From the NCBI GenBank assembly GCA_013695495.1, contig JACDAK010000159.1, positions 1-13,531 of the forward strand: DNA of 13,531 nucleotides, read 5' to 3'. Source of the stretch: Blastocatellia bacterium. Its GTDB lineage: Bacteria > Acidobacteriota > Blastocatellia > Pyrinomonadales > Pyrinomonadaceae. Under the pieces are notes generated by a model. The model was not told the origin of the DNA, ran no database searches, and worked only from the letters and a program-made list of their open reading frames with translations. The translations under genes were made by a program, and so were the position numbers. Shown here piece after piece: positions 1-6,009 of the stretch (positions are counted from its first letter, which is position 1; every line of letters starts with the position of its first letter).

Positions 1-347
1 GGGTTAGAACGCATGAAAGCGGAAACGTCTTGGGCGGCGGTGACGATGTCAGTGACGTCGTTGCGGTTTTCGCGGCGTGCATCGAGATTTTGTTCGAAAG
101 CGCGGATGGCTTGTTTGAGATTAGCAATGCTGCTGCCGGCTTCCTGCACCGCATTTCGCGAAGCCGACATGCTTCGCAATCGGAACATCAGGGTCGCGTC
201 GAAATCATCGACGGCGGCATTGAGGGTTCGGACATTGTCGCGAACCTCCCGCGGATTTGGGCGTTGAGCCTCGGCCACGGCGGCAAAGCTGAAAATAAAC
301 ATGCCGATCAGCGAAAGCACCGGCGCCCTTGATATTAAACGTCTCAT
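1..347 (-). CDS. Secreted helical protein of unknown function, 5' part (runs off left edge)
   Basis: The minus strand reads from an ATG at 347 with no stop to the window edge, giving 115 codons. The product starts with a clear signal peptide: basic MRRLISR, a hydrophobic core around residues 9-24, and an AEA|Q cleavage site near residue 27. The mature part is mostly helical and charged, with heptad-like spacing of hydrophobic residues, so it is probably periplasmic or surface-exposed. I recognise no family. A good Shine-Dalgarno (GGAG, 6 nt before the ATG) supports the start. An extended -10 element (TGG-TATGAT on the minus strand, 407-415) lies upstream. Overlapping plus-strand ORFs are arginine-rich or lack any signal and look like shadows. 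The gene is divergent from osmC. Function unknown; the C-terminus is not in view. Confidence 0.72.
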   Translation of the reverse strand, partial: MRRLISRAPVLSLIGMFIFSFAAVAEAQRPNPREVRDNVRTLNAAVDDFDATLMFRLRSMSASRNAVQEAGSSIANLKQAIRAFEQNLDARRENRNDVTDIVTAAQDVSAFMRSN

Positions 348-406
348 AAAGATCTCCAGATAATAACGCGTTCAGACAGACTTTCGTCAGTAACTAAGAA
401 GCATTT

Positions 407-415
407 ATCATACCA
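407..415 (-). promoter_or_regulatory. Candidate extended -10 promoter for the left-edge secreted protein gene
   Basis: On the minus strand the sequence reads TGG then TATGAT, which is five of six matches to TATAAT with an upstream TGn extension. No good -35 is visible at 16-18 nt, which is common for extended -10 promoters. The implied transcript start is near 400, leaving a leader of about 50 nt before the ATG at 347. The same 145-nt spacer holds a 6-bp inverted repeat (430-435/441-446) that I cannot assign. Confidence 0.35.
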
Positions 416-504
416 AACGTTGGATTGCCGATCGGCCGGACCGATCTGCCGAGTGCTATGTTAAAATTTTGTTCTGCATTGAAGAAAGTCCGGAACATAA
501 TTTT

Positions 505-936
505 ATGGCTCAGAACATCTATAAGGCACATTTGAAGTATGCGGGCGACGAGTTTTTTATCGGCACCTCGCCCAGCGGACACGCTGTAGCTATTGACACG
601 AAAGGAGATAGGAAGCAGGCGCCGACGCCGGTGGAGATGCTGCTGATATCCGTGGCGGCGTGTTCGGCGGCGGACGTCATCTCAATACTGCTGAAGAAGC
701 GGCAGGACGTGGTGTCGTACGATGTGGAGGTTACGGGCGAGCGGGTCGATGAATATCCGAGGAAGTTCGAAAAGTTTCACGTTCACCATATCGTGCAGGG
801 CCGAAGCGTTTCGGAGAAGGCGCTGGCGGACGCGATCAAATTGTCGGATGAGAAATATTGCTCCGTAGCCGCCACGGTGAGGCCGACGGCTGAGATAACG
901 ACGAGTTTTGAGATCATTGAGGTGGCCGGGGATTAA
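505..936 (+). CDS. OsmC/YhfA-family protein (thiol-dependent hydroperoxide reductase-like)
   Basis: The product has 143 aa, the usual length for an OsmC-fold protein. Members reduce organic hydroperoxides with a peroxidatic and a resolving cysteine in the cytoplasm. Both cysteines are present: Cys53 in ISVAACSAADV at the start of the long central helix, and Cys119 in EKYCSVAATV. The stretch with Cys53 followed by DVISILLKKR resembles the YhfA branch. I chose the ATG at 505 because it gives the standard N-terminus (MAQNIYKAHLKY); a TTG at 469 in frame would add 12 residues that do not look conserved. No strong Shine-Dalgarno is visible before 505. The stop is 4 nt before the next gene, so the two are probably co-transcribed. 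The substrate is not known; activity is inferred from the cysteine pair. Confidence 0.92.
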   Translation: MAQNIYKAHLKYAGDEFFIGTSPSGHAVAIDTKGDRKQAPTPVEMLLISVAACSAADVISILLKKRQDVVSYDVEVTGERVDEYPRKFEKFHVHHIVQGRSVSEKALADAIKLSDEKYCSVAATVRPTAEITTSFEIIEVAGD

Positions 937-940
937 CAGC

Positions 941-3145
941 ATGAGAAGAATTTTTGTATTCGCATTCATATCAGCTTTTGCGGTTGCGGCAGCGGTTGCG
1001 CAGGTTCCGTTGTCGGAGAATGTACGCATTTTGATGGCGGAGGATGGGCGTCGGTATGACGGGGTGCTGGCAGGTTTGATGAAGCACCCGAGCGCTGATG
1101 TGCGGCGGCGGGCGGCGTTGGCGGCAGGGCGGATCGGCGATGCGTCGGCGGTGCCGGCGCTGGCGGGATTGCTGAGTTCGGACCGGTCGTCGGATGTGAG
1201 GGCCATGGCGGCATTTGCTATCGGCGAAGTTGAATCGCCCGCAGGTGCGGAAGCGATCGTGAAGGCCTTGGCGGATAACTCGCTGGCTGCGGCAGTGCGG
1301 GCGCGGGCGGTCGAGGCTGCGGGGAAAATCGCAGCGGCAAATGCGAAGGATGTGAGCGCGGCGAAATTGGGTCAGGCGATATTGGACACGCTCGAGGCTG
1401 AGCATCGCAAGGCCGGCAAGCAGGATGTGCTGACGGTGAGGCTTGGGTTGACGGCGGTGTTGCGGGCTCGGCCGACGGAAGGTGAGTTTATTACGGCTAG
1501 ATTTTTGACCAATCTGGACGCGGGCGTGCGGGGAGATGCGGGGAATACGCTGGCGAGGCTGCGGGCGAAGAACGCGAATGTCGCGCTGCGGGCGATGTTG
1601 ATGACGGACGACGATCCGATAGCGCGGGCGAATGCGGCGCGCGCGTTGGGCGCGGCGGAGGACGCGGGTGCGTTGCAGATGCTGATCGATGCGGCGACGG
1701 AGGACGAGGACGCGCGGGTGCGTGTTTCGGCGATACGGTCGTTGGGCGCGCTCAAGGCCCGGGCTTCCGCGAAACCGCTGACAGCTCACGGCGAAAAGCT
1801 GATGACGTCATACGAAAAGGCCGCGAAATCGAACTTCATTCCTGCTGAACACAGCGAATTAGTAGAGGTAGCGGTAACACTCGGACAGATCATACCCGGA
1901 AGCTTTGATGAGGACGCGCTCAAGCTGCTGCGGCGATTTTTTGACATCGATAAAGGTGTGACGCCGGAGCCTTATATCGCGCGGGTGCGGATCGCTCCCG
2001 GCAAACGAGGTGGCGGAGATTCGCCGGAGTTGGCCACGTGGAAACAATACCGGACGCTCGCACAGATCGTCGGCGAGTTTGCGGTGATCGAACCGGCCAA
2101 TGACGATGGTAAGGAGCTTAAAGCTCAGGCACCCGGCGAGCTGCGGCCGCTCGCTAAGGCATTTGCCGAAGCCGACCCGAAGAAAGAAGCGGCTACAATT
2201 CTTGCGGCACCGGATGTGTTGCGAGCATATGCTCGGTTTAAGACTGATGATCTTGGCGAAGTATTGCGTACTGCCCTGAAGAATAACGACGTGTTTATCC
2301 GCGCGGTCGCCGCCGAGCTGATCGGTGACATGCCCCCGAATGATGACAACATTGCGGCGCTGAATTCGGCATTGAGCTACGCGCGTTTTAATGACACCCA
2401 GCATAATGACGCGCTGCTTGCAACGATAAGTGCTCTCTTCAAACTTGATAAGCGGAAGGCATTGCCGATGCTTACTTTTGTTGCGGGCTATCGCGATCAG
2501 CTCGTGCGTCAGCGGGTTCGCGATCATTTAAAGGACACAGATTTCCGAAGCGAGTTTAAGGACGACAAAATGGCTCAGGAATTTCTCGCCGCTGCCGACG
2601 CTCATGATTATTCGCGGCTTACGGTATTCCGGGGCGAAGGATCAAAAAAGGGCCAAGTGCTGAACACGGAGGCCGACTATCGGCGTGCGGCGTCGCGGAA
2701 GAACGGGAGGGTGAGGGCTGTTTTGGCGACTGAGAAGGGTACGTTTGCGATCGACCTTTTGCCGGATGATGCTCCGCTGACGGTGGATAATTTTATCAAG
2801 CTGGCGAACGCCAACTATTTTAACGGACTTGAGGTTCATCGCGTGGTCCCGAATTTTGTTATGCAGGACGGGGACCCGATCGGCAACGGCAGCGGTGGGC
2901 CGGGGTGGACGATCAGGTGCGAGATCAATATGGTGCCTTATGGACGCGGAGTTTTGGGCATGGCCCTTAGCGGAAAGGACACCGGTGGTTCGCAGTGGTT
3001 TATCACCCATTCGCCGCAGCCGCACCTGGACGGTGGCTACACGGTCTTCGGCAAAGTGAACGAAACGGATATGAAAGTCGTAGATAGTATTGTGCGGGGG
3101 GATAAGATCTTGACGGTGAGGATTGTGGAAGGGCGTGCTCAGTAG
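941..3145 (+). CDS. Exported HEAT-repeat protein with C-terminal cyclophilin-type peptidyl-prolyl isomerase domain
   Basis: The product has 734 aa. It begins with a signal peptide (MRRIFVFAFI, then an alanine-rich core, cleavage after AVA around residue 20), which decides the ATG at 941 over an in-frame upstream start at 908 inside osmC. Residues about 40-275 are HEAT-like helical repeats (for example DVRRRAALAAGRIGDASAVP and DVRAMAAFAIGEV); the region to about 560 is more diverged helical sequence. Residues about 590-733 form a cyclophilin domain: VHRVVPNFVMQDGDP with the catalytic-type Arg634, then GVLGMAL, DTGGSQWFIT and LDGGYTVFGKV. It probably catalyses prolyl isomerisation in the periplasm, with the HEAT solenoid binding a client or scaffold. 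It follows osmC by 4 nt. Domain calls are firm; the client is unknown. Confidence 0.93.
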   Translation: MRRIFVFAFISAFAVAAAVAQVPLSENVRILMAEDGRRYDGVLAGLMKHPSADVRRRAALAAGRIGDASAVPALAGLLSSDRSSDVRAMAAFAIGEVESPAGAEAIVKALADNSLAAAVRARAVEAAGKIAAANAKDVSAAKLGQAILDTLEAEHRKAGKQDVLTVRLGLTAVLRARPTEGEFITARFLTNLDAGVRGDAGNTLARLRAKNANVALRAMLMTDDDPIARANAARALGAAEDAGALQMLIDAATEDEDARVRVSAIRSLGALKARASAKPLTAHGEKLMTSYEKAAKSNFIPAEHSELVEVAVTLGQIIPGSFDEDALKLLRRFFDIDKGVTPEPYIARVRIAPGKRGGGDSPELATWKQYRTLAQIVGEFAVIEPANDDGKELKAQAPGELRPLAKAFAEADPKKEAATILAAPDVLRAYARFKTDDLGEVLRTALKNNDVFIRAVAAELIGDMPPNDDNIAALNSALSYARFNDTQHNDALLATISALFKLDKRKALPMLTFVAGYRDQLVRQRVRDHLKDTDFRSEFKDDKMAQEFLAAADAHDYSRLTVFRGEGSKKGQVLNTEADYRRAASRKNGRVRAVLATEKGTFAIDLLPDDAPLTVDNFIKLANANYFNGLEVHRVVPNFVMQDGDPIGNGSGGPGWTIRCEINMVPYGRGVLGMALSGKDTGGSQWFITHSPQPHLDGGYTVFGKVNETDMKVVDSIVRGDKILTVRIVEGRAQ

Positions 3146-3339
3146 TGAACGATGGCGGAGAATTTATCATCCCTGCAGCCGAATGAGTTTGCTGAACTGG
3201 CGAGCGAGCTCGACCAGCACACAGGTAAGCCCTCGCGGCCGTCACAGAGCTAGGGTTTTCGAGTCTGTGCTGGGAGTGATCGTTAGGCAAGGCGAGGACT
3301 TCCGCGAATGACGACATGTTTCGTAATGAGGACTAGAAA
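3146..3339 (+). other. 194-nt spacer with a 33-codon ORF and an inverted repeat
   Basis: This gap follows the cyclophilin gene. It holds an ATG ORF at 3152-3253 (33 aa, beginning MAENLSSLQPNEFAELASEL) with no Shine-Dalgarno and no family I recognise. An 8-bp inverted repeat lies at CCAGCACA (3214-3221) and TGTGCTGG (3266-3273), with a 44-nt loop; a competing 6-bp pair lies at 3243-3248/3264-3269. There is no U-run after either, so it is not an intrinsic terminator. It may be decayed coding sequence or a leader for the next gene. The last part carries the Shine-Dalgarno of the DUF4926 gene (GAGGA, 3328-3332). Confidence 0.3.
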
Positions 3340-3573
3340 ATGAAGAATAACAACGGAATTGAATTACTAGACACCGTTGCGCTGGCGGATGATATTCCAG
3401 AACGAAGTCTCAGGCGGGGTGAGGTCGGTACGGTAGTTGAGCTGTTGGCGGCGGATGGTTTTGAGGTTGAATTTAGTGATGATCATGGTGAGACATACGC
3501 GGAGTTTGCTCTACGTAAAGACCAGTTGATCGTGGTGCACAATAAGGGGCGCGGTCTGAGAATCGCGGCGTAG
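3340..3573 (+). CDS. DUF4926 domain protein
   Basis: This 77-aa protein matches the DUF4926 pattern along its whole length: ELLDTVALADDIPERSLRRG, GEVGTVVEL, EVEFSDDHGETYAEFALRKDQL. It is probably a small SH3-like beta-barrel, judging by the dense beta-strand pattern and GxVGTVVE motif; its function is not established. The start is well supported by GAGGA 7 nt before the ATG. No signal peptide or membrane segment is present. Its stop (TAG, 3571-3573) lies 11 nt before the ATG of the DUF4112 gene, and overlaps by one base a possible GTG start at 3573, so the two are probably translated together. DUF4926 proteins tend to sit beside other small hypothetical genes, but nothing here proves a partner. 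Confidence 0.85.
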   Translation: MKNNNGIELLDTVALADDIPERSLRRGEVGTVVELLAADGFEVEFSDDHGETYAEFALRKDQLIVVHNKGRGLRIAA

Positions 3574-3584
3574 TGCTTCTAAAA

Positions 3585-4106
3585 ATGGAAGAGATAAACC
3601 CACGGACACGACTGGAGGTGCCTAAGGAGCAGCGGCGGGAGATCGAGATCGAGGAGGGTCTTGATAATCTGGCGCATTATTTGGACGGGTTGTTTCGCAT
3701 TCCGGGGACGTCTTGGCGGTTTGGGTTGGACGGGCTGATCGGGTTGGTGCCGAATGTGGGCGACACTATAACCTCGTTCGCTTCGTTTTATATTTTGCTG
3801 GCGGGTGTGCGGTATGGGGTACCGAAGATAACGCTGCTGCGGATGGCGTTTAATATCGCGATCGATTATGTGGTGGGGGCGATACCGTTTTTGGGTGATG
3901 CGTTCGACTTTTTTTGGAAATCGAACAAGAAGAACATGGCTCTGATCCGTGAACGGGCGACGGGGGAGGATAAGGGGACTACCATCGATTATGTGTTTGT
4001 TTTTGCGATAATCGGGTTGCTGGTGCTGCTCCTGCTGGGGTCTATCTTCGTGAGTATTTATATAATCGGGTCGATTTTTTGGGAGCTGTTTACGGGGAAT
4101 GTTTAG
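3585..4106 (+). CDS. DUF4112 membrane protein
   Basis: The product has 173 aa. Residues about 24-120 carry the DUF4112 signature: LAHYLDGLFRIPGTSWRFGLDGLIGLVPNVGD, followed by a hydrophobic helix (62-80) and AIDYVVGAIPFLGDAFDFFWKSNKKN. A very hydrophobic C-terminal segment (about 133-165) adds one or two membrane spans. The paired P-x-x-GD motifs at GLVPNVGD and AIPFLGD are typical of this family, whose function is unknown. No signal peptide. I chose the ATG at 3585; a GTG at 3573, overlapping the upstream TAG, would add four residues (MLLK) and imply tight translational coupling. Neither start has a clear Shine-Dalgarno. It is the last gene before the terminator at 4278-4311. Confidence 0.88.
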   Translation: MEEINPRTRLEVPKEQRREIEIEEGLDNLAHYLDGLFRIPGTSWRFGLDGLIGLVPNVGDTITSFASFYILLAGVRYGVPKITLLRMAFNIAIDYVVGAIPFLGDAFDFFWKSNKKNMALIRERATGEDKGTTIDYVFVFAIIGLLVLLLLGSIFVSIYIIGSIFWELFTGNV

Positions 4107-4134
4107 AGGGAGTAGGCAGTAGAAAGATGGTTTC

Positions 4135-4158
4135 CGCAAAGACGCTAAGACGCAGAGA
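4135..4158 (+). repeat. Three tandem copies of an 8-bp unit (CGCNNAGA)
   Basis: The sequence reads CGCAAAGA, CGCTAAGA, CGCAGAGA in perfect 8-bp register in the spacer after the DUF4112 gene. Similar CGCAAAGACGC-type strings are, as far as I recall, common dispersed intergenic sequence in several bacterial phyla. No hairpin or coding role is visible here. Confidence 0.6.
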
Positions 4159-4277
4159 CTTGAGTGCGTCGCCGGAAGCGGGTTAGGTGGGCAAGACGCG
4201 GGCGGAGGATTTCATTTCGCGATTCGGACAGATTGGCACGAAGACCGAACGCGAAGATAAAAATAAGAATTGAAGGT

Positions 4278-4311
4278 GATGGCAGCCGGGGATCGGCTGC
4301 CATCATTTTTT
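4278..4311 (+). terminator. Intrinsic (Rho-independent) terminator
   Basis: A perfect 11-bp stem, GATGGCAGCCG (4278-4288) with CGGCTGCCATC (4294-4304), encloses a 5-nt loop and is followed by A and six T (4306-4311). It lies about 170 nt after the DUF4112 stop and ends the plus-strand transcript. It also sits just past the stop of the converging thioredoxin-fold gene (4320). On the minus strand the hairpin is followed only by a mixed T-rich stretch, so any bidirectional action would be weaker. Confidence 0.88.
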
Positions 4312-4319
4312 GTGTCCGA

Positions 4320-4799
4320 TCAAGTCTGGGCTTGGGCGGCTTGGACGGGGAACATTTTGTCTAGGGCGGTTTGGAGGACGTTTAGGCCGAATTCGCCGGC
4401 GGCGCGGGTTTTTAATTTGCCTTCGGCGTCGAAGAGGAAATAGACGGGCACCCAGCCTTGTTCGTTTTGGAATGCGTCTTTTACCTTGTGAAGGCTATCG
4501 ACGGCGCAGACGTCGTCGATGTTGTTCTCCATGATCGCCCGATTGACCGTCTCGAGGTCGGTGTCGGCCTCGTAACGCGGCATATGGACGGCGACGGTCT
4601 GGAGGCCGAGCGGGGCGTATTTTTTCTTCATCTCAGCAAGCTGCGGCATTTTGTCTTTGCAAATGCCGCACGAGACGGCCCAGAAATAGACAAGCGTGGG
4701 CTTGCCGCTCGTGTTTTCTAGAGTGTCTAAGAGCGAGCCATTGAACCATGTGGTCGCGCCGTCGAGCGCAGGCATTGGGTCGTTAATTCTTAAGGGCAT
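4320..4799 (-). CDS. Cytoplasmic thioredoxin-fold protein, TlpA/ResA-like, CGIC active site
   Basis: This 159-aa protein has a thioredoxin fold of the TlpA/ResA/AhpC-TSA type. The active site is WAVSCGICKDK with Cys44 and Cys47; the cis-proline is Pro118 in GWVPVYFLFD. Family members reduce or exchange disulfides. Most TlpA/ResA proteins are membrane-anchored and exported, but this one has no signal peptide or transmembrane segment, so it is probably cytoplasmic. The ATG at 4799 is supported by GGAG 7 nt upstream. It is the third gene of the perR - peroxiredoxin unit, 96 nt after the peroxiredoxin stop, with a repeat-rich hairpin in between. Position suggests that it recycles the peroxiredoxin, but that is inference. 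The Ile in CGIC replaces the usual proline of CGPC and should shift the redox potential. Confidence 0.92.
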   Translation of the reverse strand: MPLRINDPMPALDGATTWFNGSLLDTLENTSGKPTLVYFWAVSCGICKDKMPQLAEMKKKYAPLGLQTVAVHMPRYEADTDLETVNRAIMENNIDDVCAVDSLHKVKDAFQNEQGWVPVYFLFDAEGKLKTRAAGEFGLNVLQTALDKMFPVQAAQAQT

Positions 4800-4810
4800 A
4801 ACAAATCTCC

Positions 4811-4896
4811 ATTTTGGATTTTAGATTTGGATTTTGGATTGAGACGGGCACCTTGACCGTCCGATACTCCAAAATCCAAAATCCGCGATCTAAAAT
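4811..4896. repeat. Inverted pair of heptanucleotide tandem repeats forming a long hairpin
   Basis: The left arm reads ATTTTGG, ATTTTAG, ATTTGG, ATTTTGG (4811-4837). The right arm reads CCAAAAT, CCAAAAT, CCGCGAT, CTAAAAT (4869-4896), the same 7-mer family in reverse complement. Ten base pairs form perfectly between 4829-4838 and 4868-4877, and nine more between 4818-4826 and 4888-4896. An inner GACGG/CCGTC stem (4843-4847/4857-4861) caps the structure. It fills nearly the whole spacer between the peroxiredoxin and thioredoxin-fold genes, starting within the peroxiredoxin stop codon. It resembles the heptameric short tandem repeats described in cyanobacteria, though the units differ. No U-run follows, so it may act as an mRNA processing or stability element, or be a neutral mobile repeat. 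Confidence 0.7.
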
Positions 4897-5477
4897 TAAA
4901 CCGTGAGGTTGTCCTGGCCGGGTTTCCAGTCAGCTGCGCAGAGGCCGCCGGTTTGAAGGCCTTGAAGCACGCGAAGTGTTTCGTCGACCGAGCGTCCGAT
5001 GTTGAGGTCATGCACGACCGAGTACTGAAGTACGCCTTCGGGATTGATGATGAACAGGCCGCGGAGGGCGATGTTCGCATCTTCCACAAGGATGTTGTAC
5101 TTGGCTGCGAGCCGTCCGCCTACGTCAGAAGCGAGCGGGTATTTGAGGTCAGCGATGCCGTTCTGGTCGCGCGGCGTCTTGACCCATGCACGGTGCGAAT
5201 GGACCGAGTCGGTCGAAATGCCGATGACCTCGGCTCCGATTCCCTCGAGCTCGTCGAGCCGGTCAGAGAAATGAAGCAGCTCGGTCGGGCATACGAAGGT
5301 GAAATCGAGCGGGTAGAACAAGAGGATGAGCCACTTACCCTTATAGTCGGAAAGCTTGACGTTCTCAGCCAACGTTTCCATGTTCTTTGTTGACGGAAGG
5401 TCGAATTCCGGTGCCGGTTGTCCGACCTTTGCCAGTTGGACGTTAAGTTCTTTTGCAGTTCCTGTTGCTGTTGACAT
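4896..5477 (-). CDS. Typical 2-Cys peroxiredoxin (AhpC/Prx1 class)
   Basis: The 193-aa product is a full-length thiol peroxidase that reduces H2O2 and organic peroxides in the cytoplasm. The peroxidatic site is PLDFTFVCPTE with Pro56, Thr60 and Cys63; the catalytic-type Arg139 is in ALRGLFII; the resolving Cys180 is in GGLCAADWKPG. The tail after Cys180 is short and lacks the YF motif linked to sensitivity to over-oxidation, so it is probably a robust enzyme (inference). The ATG at 5477 has AGGAG upstream at 5491-5495, an unusually long 13-nt spacing. That Shine-Dalgarno overlaps the stop codon of perR (CTAGGAG), so the two genes are 16 nt apart and probably co-transcribed. Candidate reductant: the thioredoxin-fold gene downstream. 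Regulation by PerR is likely from the promoter. Confidence 0.96.
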   Translation of the reverse strand: MSTATGTAKELNVQLAKVGQPAPEFDLPSTKNMETLAENVKLSDYKGKWLILLFYPLDFTFVCPTELLHFSDRLDELEGIGAEVIGISTDSVHSHRAWVKTPRDQNGIADLKYPLASDVGGRLAAKYNILVEDANIALRGLFIINPEGVLQYSVVHDLNIGRSVDETLRVLQGLQTGGLCAADWKPGQDNLTV

Positions 5478-5493
5478 GATTATTACGTATCTC

Positions 5494-5904
5494 CTAGTTT
5501 TTTAATTTATTTACACACTCCGGGCACTGGCCGCGAAGCGTAAATTCTAATGATTGCGGTTTGAACTTTGATAATTTTGCGGCACGTTTTACGAGCTCCG
5601 GCGGATGCGGGAGGTCGATGTCGACCAGCTTTCCGCAATCGTTGCAGATGGCGTGGTCGTGCCGATGTGTCATTCGGTCAAAGCGGCTTGCGCCGTTACC
5701 AAATTGGATCTCGGCGATCTGGTTGATCTCCTTTAGATAGCGGAGGCTGTTGTAAACCGTGGCAAAACTGATGCTCGGCAGAAGAGCCCTTGAACGTTCG
5801 AAAACTTCGTTCGCCGTCAGGTGTTCGTGTGCGTCACGGATAACCCCTAGCACCACCCCGCGTTGCTTCGTCAAACGTAGTTCTTGAATATTTGTAACTT
5901 CCAC
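5494..5904 (-). CDS. perR: PerR-type Fur-family peroxide-sensing repressor
   Basis: An N-terminal winged helix (LTKQRGVVLGVI to ATVYNSLRYL) is followed by the metal-binding dimerisation domain. Every metal ligand of Bacillus subtilis PerR aligns at identical spacing: His37 (HLTANEVF), Asp85 (RFD), His91 and His93 (HRHDHAIC), Asp104 (KLVDID), and the structural zinc cysteines 96, 99 (CNDC) and 136, 139 (CPEC). The aspartates and histidines of the regulatory site favour a peroxide sensor over an iron sensor. The start is uncertain. The longest frame begins at 6009, but its first part would lie upstream of the predicted promoter, so it is excluded. I chose GTG at 5904 (136 aa); GTG 5931 (145 aa, the length of B. 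subtilis PerR) or TTG 5874 are alternatives. None has a good Shine-Dalgarno. First gene of the peroxide operon and probably self-repressed. Confidence 0.92.
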   Translation of the reverse strand: MEVTNIQELRLTKQRGVVLGVIRDAHEHLTANEVFERSRALLPSISFATVYNSLRYLKEINQIAEIQFGNGASRFDRMTHRHDHAICNDCGKLVDIDLPHPPELVKRAAKLSKFKPQSLEFTLRGQCPECVNKLKN

Positions 5905-5945
5905 AATATTAAACGCGATGCACAAAAGCACATCCCGAATTAGAT

Positions 5946-5960
5946 TTAGAATAATTCTAT
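5946..5960. promoter_or_regulatory. PerR-box-like operator
   Basis: The plus strand reads TTAGAATAATTCTAT: a perfect 6-1-6 palindrome (5947-5959) centred on 5953. It matches 11 of the 14 defined positions of the Bacillus PerR box TTATAATNATTATAA. It covers the -10 of the perR operon promoter, so a bound repressor would block polymerase. With the PerR ligand set encoded directly downstream, autoregulation is the simplest reading. Confidence 0.68.
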
Positions 5961-5976
5961 TATAGAGGGTTGTCAA
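5948..5976 (-). promoter_or_regulatory. Sigma-70-type promoter of the perR-peroxiredoxin operon
   Basis: On the minus strand a perfect -35 TTGACA (5971-5976) is followed after 17 nt by TATTCT (5948-5953), four of six matches to the -10 consensus. A TATAAT also occurs at 5959-5964 but has no -35 at the right distance. Transcription should start near 5941, which rules out perR starts upstream of that point. The -10 falls inside the PerR-box-like palindrome. Confidence 0.65.
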
Positions 5977-6009
5977 GCGGGGGTAGGACTCGTTCGGATC
6001 GAGCGGCAT

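Noticed and set aside
13..332. Two overlapping plus-strand frames at the left edge
   Set aside because: Both lie opposite the minus-strand gene that has a signal peptide and Shine-Dalgarno; neither resembles a protein family.
971..1789. 272-codon minus-strand frame opposite the HEAT repeats
   Set aside because: Arg/Pro/His-rich shadow of a GC-rich gene; no motif and no start signal.
3214..3273. Inverted repeat after the cyclophilin gene as a terminator
   Set aside because: The 44-nt loop and absence of a T-run argue against intrinsic termination.
4164..4364. 66-codon plus-strand frame, very basic
   Set aside because: It runs through the intrinsic terminator into the converging gene, and is arginine-rich without a Shine-Dalgarno.
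4811..4896. Heptamer array considered as a CRISPR-like or toxin-target array
   Set aside because: Units are 6-7 bp without spacers, and arms are inverted rather than direct; not a CRISPR.
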